In this document: piece after piece, positions 18,108 to 27,037 of the stretch | Numbering within the stretch: position 1 is the first letter of the stretch | Layout of the letters: each line of letters starts with the position of its first letter | Source of the DNA: an uncultured Pelagibacteraceae bacterium | GTDB taxonomy: Bacteria; Pseudomonadota; Alphaproteobacteria; Pelagibacterales; Pelagibacteraceae | DNA length: 64,000 bases | Assembly: GCA_902594405.1 (NCBI GenBank) | Contig: CACJMB010000004.1 | Span: forward strand, 1 to 64,000 | Direction of reading: 5' to 3' | Translations under genes and position numbers: made by a program | Notes under the pieces: model-generated | Databases searched by the model: none | Told to the model about the DNA's origin: nothing | Seen by the model: only the letters and a program-made list of their open reading frames with translations

Positions 18108-19109
18108 GTGTCTGATCAATTCAAAGCAATAGTCCTTAACCAAGAAGGCGAAAACTTTTCGCGTGAAGTAAAGTCCTTAGATAAAAGTTTCTTAAAACAC
18201 GGTGATGTAACTGTAAAAGTAGATTATTCAGACTTAAACTTTAAAGATGGAATGATTCTAAAGAATGGGGGAAGATTAGTTAAAGAATATCCTCATATCC
18301 CAGGAATAGATTTTTCTGGAATTGTTATTGAAAGTGATAATCCGAAATTTAAAGAAGGCGATGAAGTAATTCTTACTGGATTTAGAGTAGGGGAAGTTTT
18401 TTTTGGAGGGTTTTCACAAATTGCAAAAGTAAGTGGGGATTTTTTAGTTAAAAAACCAGATAGTTTAACCAGCAAACAAGCAATGATTTTAGGTACAGCT
18501 GGTTTAACGTCTTTAATGAGTGCTTTTGCCATTCAAGCAAGAGAAAGTATTTTACTAGGAGAAAAAGTTAATGATGTTTTGGTAACTGGTGCAACTGGTG
18601 GAGTTGGTAGTTTAGCAGTTATGGCTTTAACTAAATTAGGTTACAACGTTACTGCAGTAACAGGAAAAGATTCTAAGTTAGATTATTTAAAATCATTAGG
18701 TGCTAAAAACATTATAAATAGGGCTGAATTTGATAAAGATCCAAGACCAATTGATAAGGGTTTATGGGATGGAGTAGTTGACACTGTGGGTGGAAAAATT
18801 TTAGCAAACGCAATAGCTCAAACAAAATCAAATGGAATTATAGCGGTTTGTGGAAATGCAAACAGTAATGAGCTTAACACAAATTTACTTCCATTTATGT
18901 TAAGAGGTATTAAAGTTTGGGGAATGGACTCTGCTAATTGCAGTATAAAGAGAAGAGAATTTATTTGGGGAGAAGCATCTAAATTAATTGATTTTGATTT
19001 AATTGAAAAATCAGTTTTAACTGTTAGTTTGGAGGAATTAGTTGAAACTTATCCAAAAATTTTAAAAGGTGAAATTGCTGGAAGAGTATTAGTTGATTTA
19101 AATAAATAA
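18108..19109 (+). CDS. acuI: Acrylyl-CoA reductase-like medium-chain oxidoreductase (AcuI/YhdH)
   Basis: A 333-residue zinc-independent MDR-family quinone-oxidoreductase-like enzyme. The LNFKDGMILKNGG opening, the NADPH motif VTGATGGVGS (about 160-169) and the length match YhdH/AcuI, which reduces acryloyl-CoA to propionyl-CoA. In marine alphaproteobacteria AcuI detoxifies acrylate made by DMSP cleavage, so it may work with the DddP-like protein at 2945-4180 (inference). The start codon is GTG, two bases after folE. It shares one base with the LysR gene. Confidence 0.85.
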   Translation: MSDQFKAIVLNQEGENFSREVKSLDKSFLKHGDVTVKVDYSDLNFKDGMILKNGGRLVKEYPHIPGIDFSGIVIESDNPKFKEGDEVILTGFRVGEVFFGGFSQIAKVSGDFLVKKPDSLTSKQAMILGTAGLTSLMSAFAIQARESILLGEKVNDVLVTGATGGVGSLAVMALTKLGYNVTAVTGKDSKLDYLKSLGAKNIINRAEFDKDPRPIDKGLWDGVVDTVGGKILANAIAQTKSNGIIAVCGNANSNELNTNLLPFMLRGIKVWGMDSANCSIKRREFIWGEASKLIDFDLIEKSVLTVSLEELVETYPKILKGEIAGRVLVDLNK

Positions 19110-19996
19110 TGGATTGGGATAAATTAAAAATTTTTCATGCCGTAGCAGAAGCAGGTAGTTTTACAAACGCTACTGTTAACTTAAATCTCAGTCAATCAGC
19201 AATCAGCAGACAAATTCAATCATTAGAACAAGATTTAAAAGTACAATTGTTTGAAAGACATGCTAGAGGATTAACACTTACAGAAAATGGCGAATATGTC
19301 TTTAAAACAGCCCATGAAGTAATAAGTAAACTAAAAGAAGTTGAGACCTCATTAGGAGATCAAAAAAGTAAGCCAACAGGTAAATTAACAATTACTACTG
19401 TTAGAAGTTTTGGAACTCACTGGTTAACACCAAGAATTCAAGAATTTATGAGACTTAATCCAGAGATCGAAATCGAATTAGTTTTTGACGATAAAGAATT
19501 AGATTTAAGTACTCGACAAGCTGATATTGGAATTTTCATGAGAAGGCCAAAGCAGCTTAATTATATTCAAAAAAAATTAGTTGATATTAAGTACTATATT
19601 TATGGATCAAATAAGTACTTAGAAAAAAATGGAATGCCAAAAACAATAGGTGATTTAAATAAACATAAATTTATTTCTTTTGGAAAAGGTGCTCCTTCTC
19701 CAGTTTATAACCCAGATTGGGCGTTAAAAATTGGAATGCATGATGGAAAAAAAAGAAAATCAATCATGAAAGTGAATAGCGTTATGGGATTATTGTTAGC
19801 AGTCGAGTCTGGAGTTGGATTAGCTGCACTTCCAGAATATTTGGTATCTAATTCTAATAATGTAATTAAAGTGCTTCCAAAAGTAGAAGGACCAATAACA
19901 GAAGCTCACTTTGTTTACCCACAATCATTAAAAAACACAGCTAGAGTTCAAGCTTTTAGAAACTTTTTGTTCAGTAAAATCGGCGACTGGAAATAG
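19109..19996 (+). CDS. LysR-family transcriptional regulator
   Basis: A 295-residue LTTR. The winged helix-turn-helix occupies residues 1-60 (LKIFHAVAEAGSFTNAT, LSQSAISRQIQSLE), and an effector-binding periplasmic-protein-like domain follows. The start overlaps the acuI stop by one base, unusual for an LTTR, so it may regulate the operon it belongs to or the iron transporter downstream. Ligand unknown. Confidence 0.92.
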   Translation: MDWDKLKIFHAVAEAGSFTNATVNLNLSQSAISRQIQSLEQDLKVQLFERHARGLTLTENGEYVFKTAHEVISKLKEVETSLGDQKSKPTGKLTITTVRSFGTHWLTPRIQEFMRLNPEIEIELVFDDKELDLSTRQADIGIFMRRPKQLNYIQKKLVDIKYYIYGSNKYLEKNGMPKTIGDLNKHKFISFGKGAPSPVYNPDWALKIGMHDGKKRKSIMKVNSVMGLLLAVESGVGLAALPEYLVSNSNNVIKVLPKVEGPITEAHFVYPQSLKNTARVQAFRNFLFSKIGDWK

Positions 19997-20051
19997 AAAT
20001 ACCATCAATAAATAATATTAAATAGACCTTGCTTTCTGCGACAATCTATGC

Positions 20052-20091
20052 GATTGATAATCATTCGCATTGAGAATAATTCTCATTCGCA
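20052..20091 (+). promoter_or_regulatory. Fur-like iron operator upstream of the iron ABC transporter
   Basis: A perfect 13-base palindrome, GAGAATAATTCTC at 20072-20084, is flanked by two copies of TCATTCGCA (20061-20069 and 20083-20091) spaced 22 bases apart. This resembles a Fur/Irr-type iron box. A possible -35 TTGAGA (20070-20075) and -10 TTAATT (20094-20099) overlap or adjoin it, consistent with repression by iron. The downstream genes encode an Fe(III) transporter, which supports the reading. Confidence 0.6.
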
Positions 20092-20120
20092 GATTAATTA
20101 GGGTAAAGAATAGGACAATA

Positions 20121-21140
20121 ATGAAAAAAATAAGTTTAATAGGAATAGTTTTGGTTTTCTTTGCCAAGTTTAGTTTTGCAAATGAAGTAAACGTTTTTAG
20201 CGCAAGACATTACGACTCTGATATTCAATTGTATCAAAAATTTACTGCAAAGACAGGAATTAAAGTAAACGTAGTATCAGGAAAAGACAAAGCTTTACAA
20301 AAAAGAATAATTGAGGAAGGACAAGATTCAAAGGCAGATTTATATATCACTGCTGATGCTGGAAGATTAGGAGCTTTTGATGCAAAAGGAATGTTTCAAA
20401 ACTCAATGACACCAATTATTGAAGCTACCGTCCCCTCAAATTTTAGATCAGATAATTGGACAGGTATCGCAAAGAGAGCAAGAATTATTTATTATTCACC
20501 AGATAGAGTAAGTTTAAGTGATCTAAGCGGAATGACATATGAAGATTTAGCCAATTCAAAGTGGAAAGGAAAGATTGTTATTAGAAAGTCAAATAATATT
20601 TATAATCAATCTCTTGTTGCGTCATTGATAAAAAATAATGGAAAAGAAGAAACATTAAAATGGGCAAAAAAAATAGTTTCGAATTTTGCAAGAAGTCCTA
20701 AAGGAAATGATAGAGCTCAAATTTTAGCAGTAGCTGCAGGTGAAGCTGACTTAGCAGTGGCAAATACTTATTATTATGCATTGATGTTATCAGGTCAAAA
20801 AGGTAAAGAGCAACAAGAAGCTGCTTTAAAAGTACTGCCTTTCTTTCCAAATCAAAATGATAGAGGAACTCATATGAATATAAGTGGAGGAGGCATTTTA
20901 AAAAATTCTCCTAATCCAGAAAATGCAAAAAAATTATTAGAGTTTCTTTTAACAAAAGAAGCACAAAAACATATAGTCAACAACACATTTGAATATCCAA
21001 TGATTGAAGATGTTGAACCACATGATTTAGTAAAAAAAATGAGTAAAGATTTTAAACAGGATTTAAAAACAAAAGTTGGAGACTATAAAAAAAACCAAGC
21101 TGATGCATTAGAAGTAATGTTGCTAGCTAGTTGGAAATAA
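20121..21140 (+). CDS. Periplasmic Fe(III)-binding protein (FutA/FbpA/AfuA type)
   Basis: A 339-residue iron-binding protein. An N-terminal signal ends near FSFA-N at residue 20. SARHYDSD (28-35) and the triple tyrosine Y217-Y219 in ANTYYYALM match iron-coordinating tyrosines of the FutA/FbpA family. A TTG-initiated extension to 20070 would bury the signal peptide, so the ATG at 20121 is preferred. It delivers ferric iron to the permease and ATPase encoded next. A compound inverted repeat follows its stop. Confidence 0.93.
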   Translation: MKKISLIGIVLVFFAKFSFANEVNVFSARHYDSDIQLYQKFTAKTGIKVNVVSGKDKALQKRIIEEGQDSKADLYITADAGRLGAFDAKGMFQNSMTPIIEATVPSNFRSDNWTGIAKRARIIYYSPDRVSLSDLSGMTYEDLANSKWKGKIVIRKSNNIYNQSLVASLIKNNGKEETLKWAKKIVSNFARSPKGNDRAQILAVAAGEADLAVANTYYYALMLSGQKGKEQQEAALKVLPFFPNQNDRGTHMNISGGGILKNSPNPENAKKLLEFLLTKEAQKHIVNNTFEYPMIEDVEPHDLVKKMSKDFKQDLKTKVGDYKKNQADALEVMLLASWK

Positions 21141-21154
21141 AAGAGGTTAACACT

Positions 21155-21204
21155 AAGCACTTTTGGCATAAAGTTAATTACCCTACTTTATATCATCAGT
21201 GCTT
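21155..21204 (+). repeat. Nested stem-loop between the iron-binding-protein and permease genes
   Basis: AAGCACT (21155-21161) pairs with AGTGCTT (21198-21204). Inside it, ATAAAGT (21168-21174) pairs with ACTTTAT (21185-21191) around a 10-base loop. It lies just before the preferred permease start at 21212, so it may protect the binding-protein mRNA or limit read-through. Confidence 0.45.
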
Positions 21205-21211
21205 CGTTAAA

Positions 21212-22822
21212 ATGGGTAATAAATTAAATATATGGTTTTTAAGCTCTTTGCTTATATCAATTATAGTTGCTATACCGATAGTAACTGTATTTAGTAGTTT
21301 TTTCGAACCTACAGGAGAATATTTATCAATAATTAAAAATACTTTTTTATTTGAATATATTTTTAATTCAGTAACTCTTCTTATAGGTGTTTTATCAGCT
21401 ACCTTTATTATTGGGGTAGGATGTGCTTATTTAGTTTCATTTTATAAATTTCCAGGCTCATCATTTTTTAAAGGAGCTTTAATTTTATCATTTGCTGTAC
21501 CTGCTTATATTTATGCTTATTCATTAACAGCATTCTTTGAAAATTATGGTACAGCATTTTCAATTATGAAAAGTTTGTTCGGTGAGGGAGATTATAATAA
21601 TTATATTCCAAAATTTGATGGGATGTTTGGAGCAATAATTTCAATTTCATTTTCATTATTTGGATATGTTTATGTTTTGACAAGAGCATCATTCCATTAC
21701 CAGTCACAGAATTTACTTGAACTAGGTAAAAACCTAGGTTTTTCAAATAAAAAGACATTTTTAAATATTATTTTACCAGCATCCAGACCAGCAATTGTGG
21801 CTGGATTATCCTTGGTAGCTATGGAAACTCTTTCAGATTTTGGTGCCGTTTCTTTTTTTGGAATTTCAACTCTGACTACAGGTATTTATGATGCATGGAT
21901 AGCTTTTGATGATTTAGCGTTAGCAAATAGAATATCATTTTTTTTGTTAATATTTATTTTGGGTTTATTTGTCTTAGAAAATTTTTCTAGAAAAAAAGCT
22001 CAATATCATTCACATACAAGAGGTAATTTTAAATCAAAATCTTTAAAAAAATTAACTGGTTGGAAATCATTTTTTGCAACTTTATTTTGTTTAATAATTT
22101 TTTTTCTAAGCTTTTTATTTCCTGTAACACAAATGCTTTATTGGACTTTAATTTTTCCAAAACATTTTATAGACTTAAATATTATTGATTTATTATCAAA
22201 TACAATAATTTTAGTTTTTCTATCAAGCTTTCTTTTAATTTCATTATCTTTCATATCTAATTATGGAACTAGAATTAATAAAAATAAACTTCTAGATATT
22301 TTAACTACTTTTTCAATTACTGGTTACGCTATTCCAGGAATAATTTTAGCTGTAGCTTTTATATCTTTTGTTTCATGGTTTGATAAAAATATAATTTATT
22401 TTTTTGATATTAAACCAATTTTTATTGGATCAATTGCTGGACTTGTAATTGTATATTTTGTTAGATTTTATTCTTTAGCAAATAATGGTCTTAAATCTGG
22501 TTATCTTAAAATTAATTACTCAATAGATGAAAGCGCATATTTGTTAGGATATTCTAAGTTGAAAACATTTATAAATATTCATATCCCATATCTAAAAAAT
22601 TCTGTTTTATTAATTGGTATCTTATTATCAATTGAAATAATTAAAGAACTACCAATTACATTAATCATGAGACCATTTAATTTTGAAACATTTGCTACTC
22701 AAGCTTATATATTTGCTTCTCAGGACTTATTAGAAGCTGCCGCAGCACCATCTTTGATACTTATACTTATAGCAAGTGTTTTCATTTTGATTACATCAAG
22801 ATATATTCTTAAAGATAAATAA
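21212..22822 (+). CDS. Iron(III) ABC transporter permease, fused two-domain (FutB/FbpB type)
   Basis: A 536-residue membrane protein with about 12 helices and two tandem BPD_transp_1-type domains. EAA-loop-like segments occur in each half (LELGKNLGFSNKKTF and ESAYLLGYSKLKTF). A TTG start at 21131 would add 27 polar residues overlapping the upstream gene and a hairpin, so the ATG at 21212 is preferred. The ATPase gene follows after two bases. Confidence 0.9.
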   Translation: MGNKLNIWFLSSLLISIIVAIPIVTVFSSFFEPTGEYLSIIKNTFLFEYIFNSVTLLIGVLSATFIIGVGCAYLVSFYKFPGSSFFKGALILSFAVPAYIYAYSLTAFFENYGTAFSIMKSLFGEGDYNNYIPKFDGMFGAIISISFSLFGYVYVLTRASFHYQSQNLLELGKNLGFSNKKTFLNIILPASRPAIVAGLSLVAMETLSDFGAVSFFGISTLTTGIYDAWIAFDDLALANRISFFLLIFILGLFVLENFSRKKAQYHSHTRGNFKSKSLKKLTGWKSFFATLFCLIIFFLSFLFPVTQMLYWTLIFPKHFIDLNIIDLLSNTIILVFLSSFLLISLSFISNYGTRINKNKLLDILTTFSITGYAIPGIILAVAFISFVSWFDKNIIYFFDIKPIFIGSIAGLVIVYFVRFYSLANNGLKSGYLKINYSIDESAYLLGYSKLKTFINIHIPYLKNSVLLIGILLSIEIIKELPITLIMRPFNFETFATQAYIFASQDLLEAAAAPSLILILIASVFILITSRYILKDK

Positions 22823-22824
22823 AT

Positions 22825-23883
22825 ATGAAAAATAATTTTTTAGAAATTGAAAACGTTACTTTTGCAGCAAGTTCAAAAAATAAAGTAAACAATGTTTCTT
22901 TTAATATAGAAAATGAAGGTGATATTGTATGTCTTCTAGGACCATCTGGTATTGGAAAAACAACAATTTTAAGAACAATAGCAGGATTAGAAAAAATACA
23001 TTCAGGAAAAATTATTTTAAAAAATAAAACAATTTCTTCTAAAGAAAATCATGTTGAGCCAGAAGATAGAAATATATCTTTGGCATTTCAAGACAATTCA
23101 CTTTTTCCACATTATAATGTTTTAGAAAATATTAACTTTGGAGTTGAAAGAAATAGGAAAAAAAAGAAAGGATTGAACCTTAAAGATATAGTGAAATTTC
23201 TTCATCTAGAAAATATTCTAGATAAATTTCCTCATGAAATAAGTTCTGGAGAAGCGCAAAGAGCATCTTTAGCAAGATCTTTAATGTCAAATCCTGATCT
23301 ATTACTTTTGGATGAACCATTATCAAATATTGATCAGAGTTTTAAAGAGGAAATACAAGTTAAATTAAAACAAATCTTAAAAGACTTAAAAATTACAACA
23401 ATAATTGTTACACATGACTCTTATGAAGCTTTTTATTTAGGAAGTAAATGTGGAATTATTTTAGATGGTGAGCTCAAACAATTTGATGATCCATATAATG
23501 TTTATCATTTCCCAAATTCTGTGGATGTTGTTAATTTCTTAAATAGAGGCATTTTAATTCCTGCAAAAGTTACTGACGAAAATACATTGGAAAATGATGA
23601 TTTAGGAACAATTAAAGGTAACTTCACCAAACATTATCCAAAAGGTTCTAAGGTACAACTTTTATTACAGCCAGAAGACCTTGAGCATGATGACAAAAGC
23701 AATCTAAAGCTAGAAGTTGTAGATCGGAAATTTAGAGGGACGAACTTTATTTATACTCTAAAAACTAATAGCAATTTATTGATACCAGTTTTTGTTCATT
23801 CTCATCACGAACATCAACATGAAGCTGACGAAAAGTTTGGAATTAAAAGACCGATTAATATTGATCACATAGTTTGTTTTTAA
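22825..23883 (+). CDS. Iron(III) ABC transporter ATP-binding protein (FutC/FbpC type)
   Basis: A 352-residue ATPase. Walker A is GPSGIGKTT (about 38-46), the signature is SSGEAQRASLARSL, Walker B is LLLLDEPLS, and the H-loop is in VTHDSYEAF. A C-terminal TOBE-like domain of about 110 residues follows, as in FbpC. The signature is SSGEAQ rather than LSGGQQ. A His-rich stretch (HSHHEHQHE) near the C-terminus is unusual and could bind metal. Confidence 0.92.
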   Translation: MKNNFLEIENVTFAASSKNKVNNVSFNIENEGDIVCLLGPSGIGKTTILRTIAGLEKIHSGKIILKNKTISSKENHVEPEDRNISLAFQDNSLFPHYNVLENINFGVERNRKKKKGLNLKDIVKFLHLENILDKFPHEISSGEAQRASLARSLMSNPDLLLLDEPLSNIDQSFKEEIQVKLKQILKDLKITTIIVTHDSYEAFYLGSKCGIILDGELKQFDDPYNVYHFPNSVDVVNFLNRGILIPAKVTDENTLENDDLGTIKGNFTKHYPKGSKVQLLLQPEDLEHDDKSNLKLEVVDRKFRGTNFIYTLKTNSNLLIPVFVHSHHEHQHEADEKFGIKRPINIDHIVCF

Positions 23884-23895
23884 TAAAACAAGCAA

Positions 23896-24582
23896 ATGCT
23901 TACCAAAAAACAATTATTTACTCGAGGGATGTTGGATATTTCTCCACATATGCTCTCGGTAATTCCATTTGGAATAATTTGTGGAGCAATTGGTGTTGAA
24001 CTTGGATTTCACCCATATCTAGTCTATGCAATGTCTTTCATCATTTTTGGAGGAGCTTCACAGATAGTATTTTTACAATTGTTATCGGGGGGCGCTTCTA
24101 GTTTAGTTGCTGTTGCTTCTGTTGGTATAATAAATTCTAGACATTTATTATATGGAGCAGTTTTATCAGAATATTTAGAAAAATTATCTTTTATAAAAAA
24201 ATTATTAATTTCATATGTAGTAGTAGACCAAGGCTTTGCAGAGTCTAATAAGTTTTTCAAAAAAAATAGAAGTGAAGAATTTTTACATTATCATTTGATT
24301 GGTACTGGTTGCACAATGTGGGTTTGTTGGCAAATTGCAACTTTATCAGGTATTGTTTTAGGATCATTTGTTCCAGAGGAGCTCGGATTAAAATTTGCAA
24401 TTCCTTTAACGTTTATAGCAATTGTTGTTCAGGATTTAAAAAAATTAGATCATGTAATTGTAATGATTACTTGTGGTTTAAGTTCACTATTATTTTTTGA
24501 CGCTCCATTTAAATCTTACATAATTATTTCTCCAGTAATTGCTTTATTTGTAGCTGCACTATTATTGAGGTTAAAAAAATGA
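23896..24582 (+). CDS. AzlC-family branched-chain amino acid exporter subunit
   Basis: A 228-residue membrane protein of the AzlC family. SVIPFGIICGAIGVELG and FGGASQIVFLQLLSGGAS match the conserved N-terminal helices. AzlC with AzlD forms a branched-chain amino acid or analog exporter. It overlaps the small AzlD gene by four bases (ATGA), the normal arrangement. Confidence 0.9.
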   Translation: MLTKKQLFTRGMLDISPHMLSVIPFGIICGAIGVELGFHPYLVYAMSFIIFGGASQIVFLQLLSGGASSLVAVASVGIINSRHLLYGAVLSEYLEKLSFIKKLLISYVVVDQGFAESNKFFKKNRSEEFLHYHLIGTGCTMWVCWQIATLSGIVLGSFVPEELGLKFAIPLTFIAIVVQDLKKLDHVIVMITCGLSSLLFFDAPFKSYIIISPVIALFVAALLLRLKK

Positions 24583-24896
24583 CACTGACTGCAATTATTT
24601 TTGCTGGAATATTAACTTACCTTACCAGAATGACTATGATTGCTTTAATAAGTAGAGATATGTTGGGAGATAAAATTAAAGCAGTATTGGAATACGTTCC
24701 TTCTGCAGTATTCCCAGCAATAATATTTCCAGGAATATTTATAAATGATTTTGGAACTTTTATAGAAATGAATGATCCTAAAATTTTTGGAGCATTAGTT
24801 GCTGTAATTGTAGGTTATTTTTCAAAAAATATTATTGCAACAATTTTAGCTGGATTAGTTTCTTATTGGTTTTTAATATTTGTAGTATTTAATTAG
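24579..24896 (+). CDS. AzlD-family small membrane subunit
   Basis: A 105-residue protein with about four helices. LTYLTRMTMIALISRD and LEYVPSAVFPAIIFPG are characteristic of AzlD. It acts with AzlC encoded immediately upstream. Its 3' end overlaps by eight bases with the convergent persulfide dioxygenase gene. Confidence 0.88.
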   Translation: MTLTAIIFAGILTYLTRMTMIALISRDMLGDKIKAVLEYVPSAVFPAIIFPGIFINDFGTFIEMNDPKIFGALVAVIVGYFSKNIIATILAGLVSYWFLIFVVFN

Positions 24897-25572
24897 CACC
24901 TAATTTTATATTTCTACTTACATTGATATCTATCAATTTTGGTTTTGCTAAATTAAGATTTGACATAAGCTCGACATACTCATCAACATTTTTAACCTGT
25001 AATCTTGGATTAAATTTTTTTTCATTACCAATTGTACTAGATTCTTTGCCGTTATAATCATGACCAGGATACAAAATGGTGTCCTCAGGTAATTTTAACA
25101 ATCTATTAAAGATTGAATTATATGCATCTTTTGAACTTCCATTTTGAAAATCAGTTCTACCAGTGCCGTTAATTAAAAGAGTATCTCCTGAAAATAAGTA
25201 GTTCTCCATTAAAAAACTATAACTGTCAGAAGTATGACCAGGTGTATACATCGCTTTGATTTCTATTTGATCAATTTTTATTATTTCATCATCTTTTACT
25301 TTAATTTCTACAGTATCAGCAGGGGTGTGTTCCCCCATTAGTGTAGAGCAATTTGTTGCTTGCTTAAGTTTACTTGCACCAGTTACATGGTCAGCATGAA
25401 TATGGGTATCTATTACCTTAACTAATTTTAAATCTAATTCTTGAAGTAGCTTGATGTAGCTTTCAACATTCTCAATTACTGGATCAATTATGACTGCCTC
25501 GCGACCTTTTGCCGACGCAATTAAATAAGTATAAGTTGATGATTTATTATCGAAAACTTGTCTAAAAATCAT
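24889..25572 (-). CDS. Persulfide (sulfur) dioxygenase, ETHE1-like metallo-beta-lactamase fold
   Basis: A 227-residue metallo-beta-lactamase-fold protein. DTHIHADHVTGA is the HxHxDH metal motif, followed by TPGHTSDSYSF, LFSGDTLLINGTGRTDFQ and YPGHDYNG. FQNGSS matches ETHE1/Blh persulfide dioxygenases rather than glyoxalase II. It likely oxidises glutathione persulfide to sulfite. It fits with the YeeE/YedE sulfur-transport pair at 7216-8051. Its start is 22 bases from the divergent DUF4396 gene. Confidence 0.88.
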   Translation of the reverse strand: MIFRQVFDNKSSTYTYLIASAKGREAVIIDPVIENVESYIKLLQELDLKLVKVIDTHIHADHVTGASKLKQATNCSTLMGEHTPADTVEIKVKDDEIIKIDQIEIKAMYTPGHTSDSYSFLMENYLFSGDTLLINGTGRTDFQNGSSKDAYNSIFNRLLKLPEDTILYPGHDYNGKESSTIGNEKKFNPRLQVKNVDEYVELMSNLNLAKPKLIDINVSRNIKLGAN

Positions 25573-25594
25573 TTATCATTAATATCAAATTATA

Positions 25595-26032
25595 ATGAAT
25601 ACCTCTACATTTCATTGGTCTTGTAGACATACCTGGAAAAGAAGCGCAAAAAATACAGCTTGGTGTGTGCTTGGTTGTGCAATTGGAGATTTTGGAACAA
25701 TATTATTTTTTCAATTAACTGAAATTCCTTTTCCAGTTTTAGGAATAATGATTTTAGCAATCATCAACGGATTGATTACAAGTATTATTTTAGAAACAAT
25801 AATTTTAATGACACAAAATTTTAATTTTGTTAACGCATTTAAAACAGCATGTGGTATGAGCTTAATATCAATGATCAGCATGGAAATCATGATGAACTTG
25901 ACTGACTATGTATTAACCGGTGGAGCAATTTTAACATGGTGGGTGGTGCCAATAATGCTGATTGTAGGTTTTTTAACTCCTTGGCCTTATAATTATTGGA
26001 GATTAAAAAAATTCGGAATTGCTTGTCATTAA
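25595..26032 (+). CDS. DUF4396-type membrane protein
   Basis: A 145-residue protein with about four helices and a conserved-looking start (TFHWSCRHTWKRSAKNTAWCVLGC) split by a short linker. It resembles DUF4396. His and Cys residues in the N-terminal segment and the terminal CH could bind metal. Function unknown. It is divergent from the persulfide dioxygenase gene with only 22 bases between starts. Confidence 0.6.
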   Translation: MNTSTFHWSCRHTWKRSAKNTAWCVLGCAIGDFGTILFFQLTEIPFPVLGIMILAIINGLITSIILETIILMTQNFNFVNAFKTACGMSLISMISMEIMMNLTDYVLTGGAILTWWVVPIMLIVGFLTPWPYNYWRLKKFGIACH

Positions 26033-26034
26033 GA

Positions 26035-26562
26035 TTAAAGAATTCTTTTTAATAAATTTTCCCCAAAAAATAGTTTGTGAATAATAACAGCAGTTATATG
26101 AAGCGCTATTAAACCGATAAGTGTATAATTTGAAAGAATATGAATTTCATAAAACTGATCTGCTAAATCAAAATTTTCATTAATTTGAATTTCTCTAAAC
26201 AATATTGTTAGTGTTTCACCGTTAAATAATTTTTTTAATATTCCTGAAATTGTTATTGATAAAATAGCAACATATAAAAGAACATGGTTCATTTTTGCAA
26301 GAAACCTTTGTCCTTTAAAAATACTTGGATCTAATTTTGGAGTTGGATTAAGTATATTATTTATTAACCTTATTATTATTATATAAAAAACAGTTAAACC
26401 TAGCGTGACGTGAATATCTTCGATGGTTATTCGTTGTTCACCAAAATCTAAATCCACCAGATAAAATCCCAAAGGTATTTGTATAAAAAGAATAATTACA
26501 CTGAGCCAATGTAACACCTTTGAGATAATGCCATACTCCGTTATAGTGTTTGTTAAATGCAT
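26035..26562 (-). CDS. Cytochrome b561-family protein
   Basis: A 175-residue four-helix membrane cytochrome b. Histidines in helix positions (VLHWLSVII, DIHVTLGLT, KMNHVLLYV, ALHITAVIIH) fit ligation of two hemes b. Likely electron transfer between quinones and a periplasmic partner, plausibly the cytochrome c' encoded divergently. The ATG lies within ATGCAT shared with that gene. Confidence 0.88.
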   Translation of the reverse strand: MHLTNTITEYGIISKVLHWLSVIILFIQIPLGFYLVDLDFGEQRITIEDIHVTLGLTVFYIIIIRLINNILNPTPKLDPSIFKGQRFLAKMNHVLLYVAILSITISGILKKLFNGETLTILFREIQINENFDLADQFYEIHILSNYTLIGLIALHITAVIIHKLFFGENLLKRIL

Positions 26563-27024
26563 GATTTATTAAACCACATTACTAAATTTATTAAAATTAT
26601 TTTATTATCAGTTTTAAGCGTATTTTTAGTCTCATCTAGTAATGCTGAGTTAACAATTGAAGAAATTATTAAAAGTCGACAAGCATTGTTTAGTAAAAAT
26701 TATCGTACAGCTAAAAAGGTTCAAGCGCTCTCTTCAAAAGGAGATTTTGAAAAAGCAAAAAAACTTATGATAGAAATGAGTGAAAATTATAAAGTTTTAA
26801 TAGATCTATTTCCCGAAAATACACAAGAGGGTTTTGATACTGAAGCTTTACTAACAATTTGGGATGAAAAAGACGACTTCAATGCATTAATGCAAAAAGC
26901 CTCTGATGATATGACAAAACTTGTATCAGTAATTGAGGATGCAGATGATGTTAGAGGTACATTAACTAAATTTATGTGGAGCAACTGTAAGGCTTGCCAC
27001 AACAGGTACAGAGAAGAACATTAG
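26557..27024 (+). CDS. Cytochrome c'-like periplasmic monoheme protein
   Basis: A 155-residue protein with a signal peptide (about residues 10-30, ending SSSNA) and a helical domain whose C-terminal CKACHNRYR contains the CxxCH heme motif. C-terminal heme placement and helical sequence match cytochrome c'. An in-frame TAA sits immediately before the ATG at 26557, so no upstream start exists. That ATG shares the palindrome ATGCAT with the divergent cytochrome b561 start. Confidence 0.88.
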   Translation: MHDLLNHITKFIKIILLSVLSVFLVSSSNAELTIEEIIKSRQALFSKNYRTAKKVQALSSKGDFEKAKKLMIEMSENYKVLIDLFPENTQEGFDTEALLTIWDEKDDFNALMQKASDDMTKLVSVIEDADDVRGTLTKFMWSNCKACHNRYREEH

Positions 27025-27037
27025 TTATTAAGCAAGA

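Noticed and set aside
20070..20120. Upstream TTG-initiated extension of the iron-binding protein
   Set aside because: It would overlap the Fur-like operator and bury the signal peptide behind 17 basic residues; ATG at 20121 fits better.
21131..21211. Upstream TTG-initiated extension of the iron permease
   Set aside because: It overlaps the previous gene and a stem-loop, and adds polar residues before the first helix; ATG at 21212 is preferred.
24309..24500. Cysteine-rich frame inside azlC
   Set aside because: Out-of-frame shadow of a clear AzlC coding sequence.
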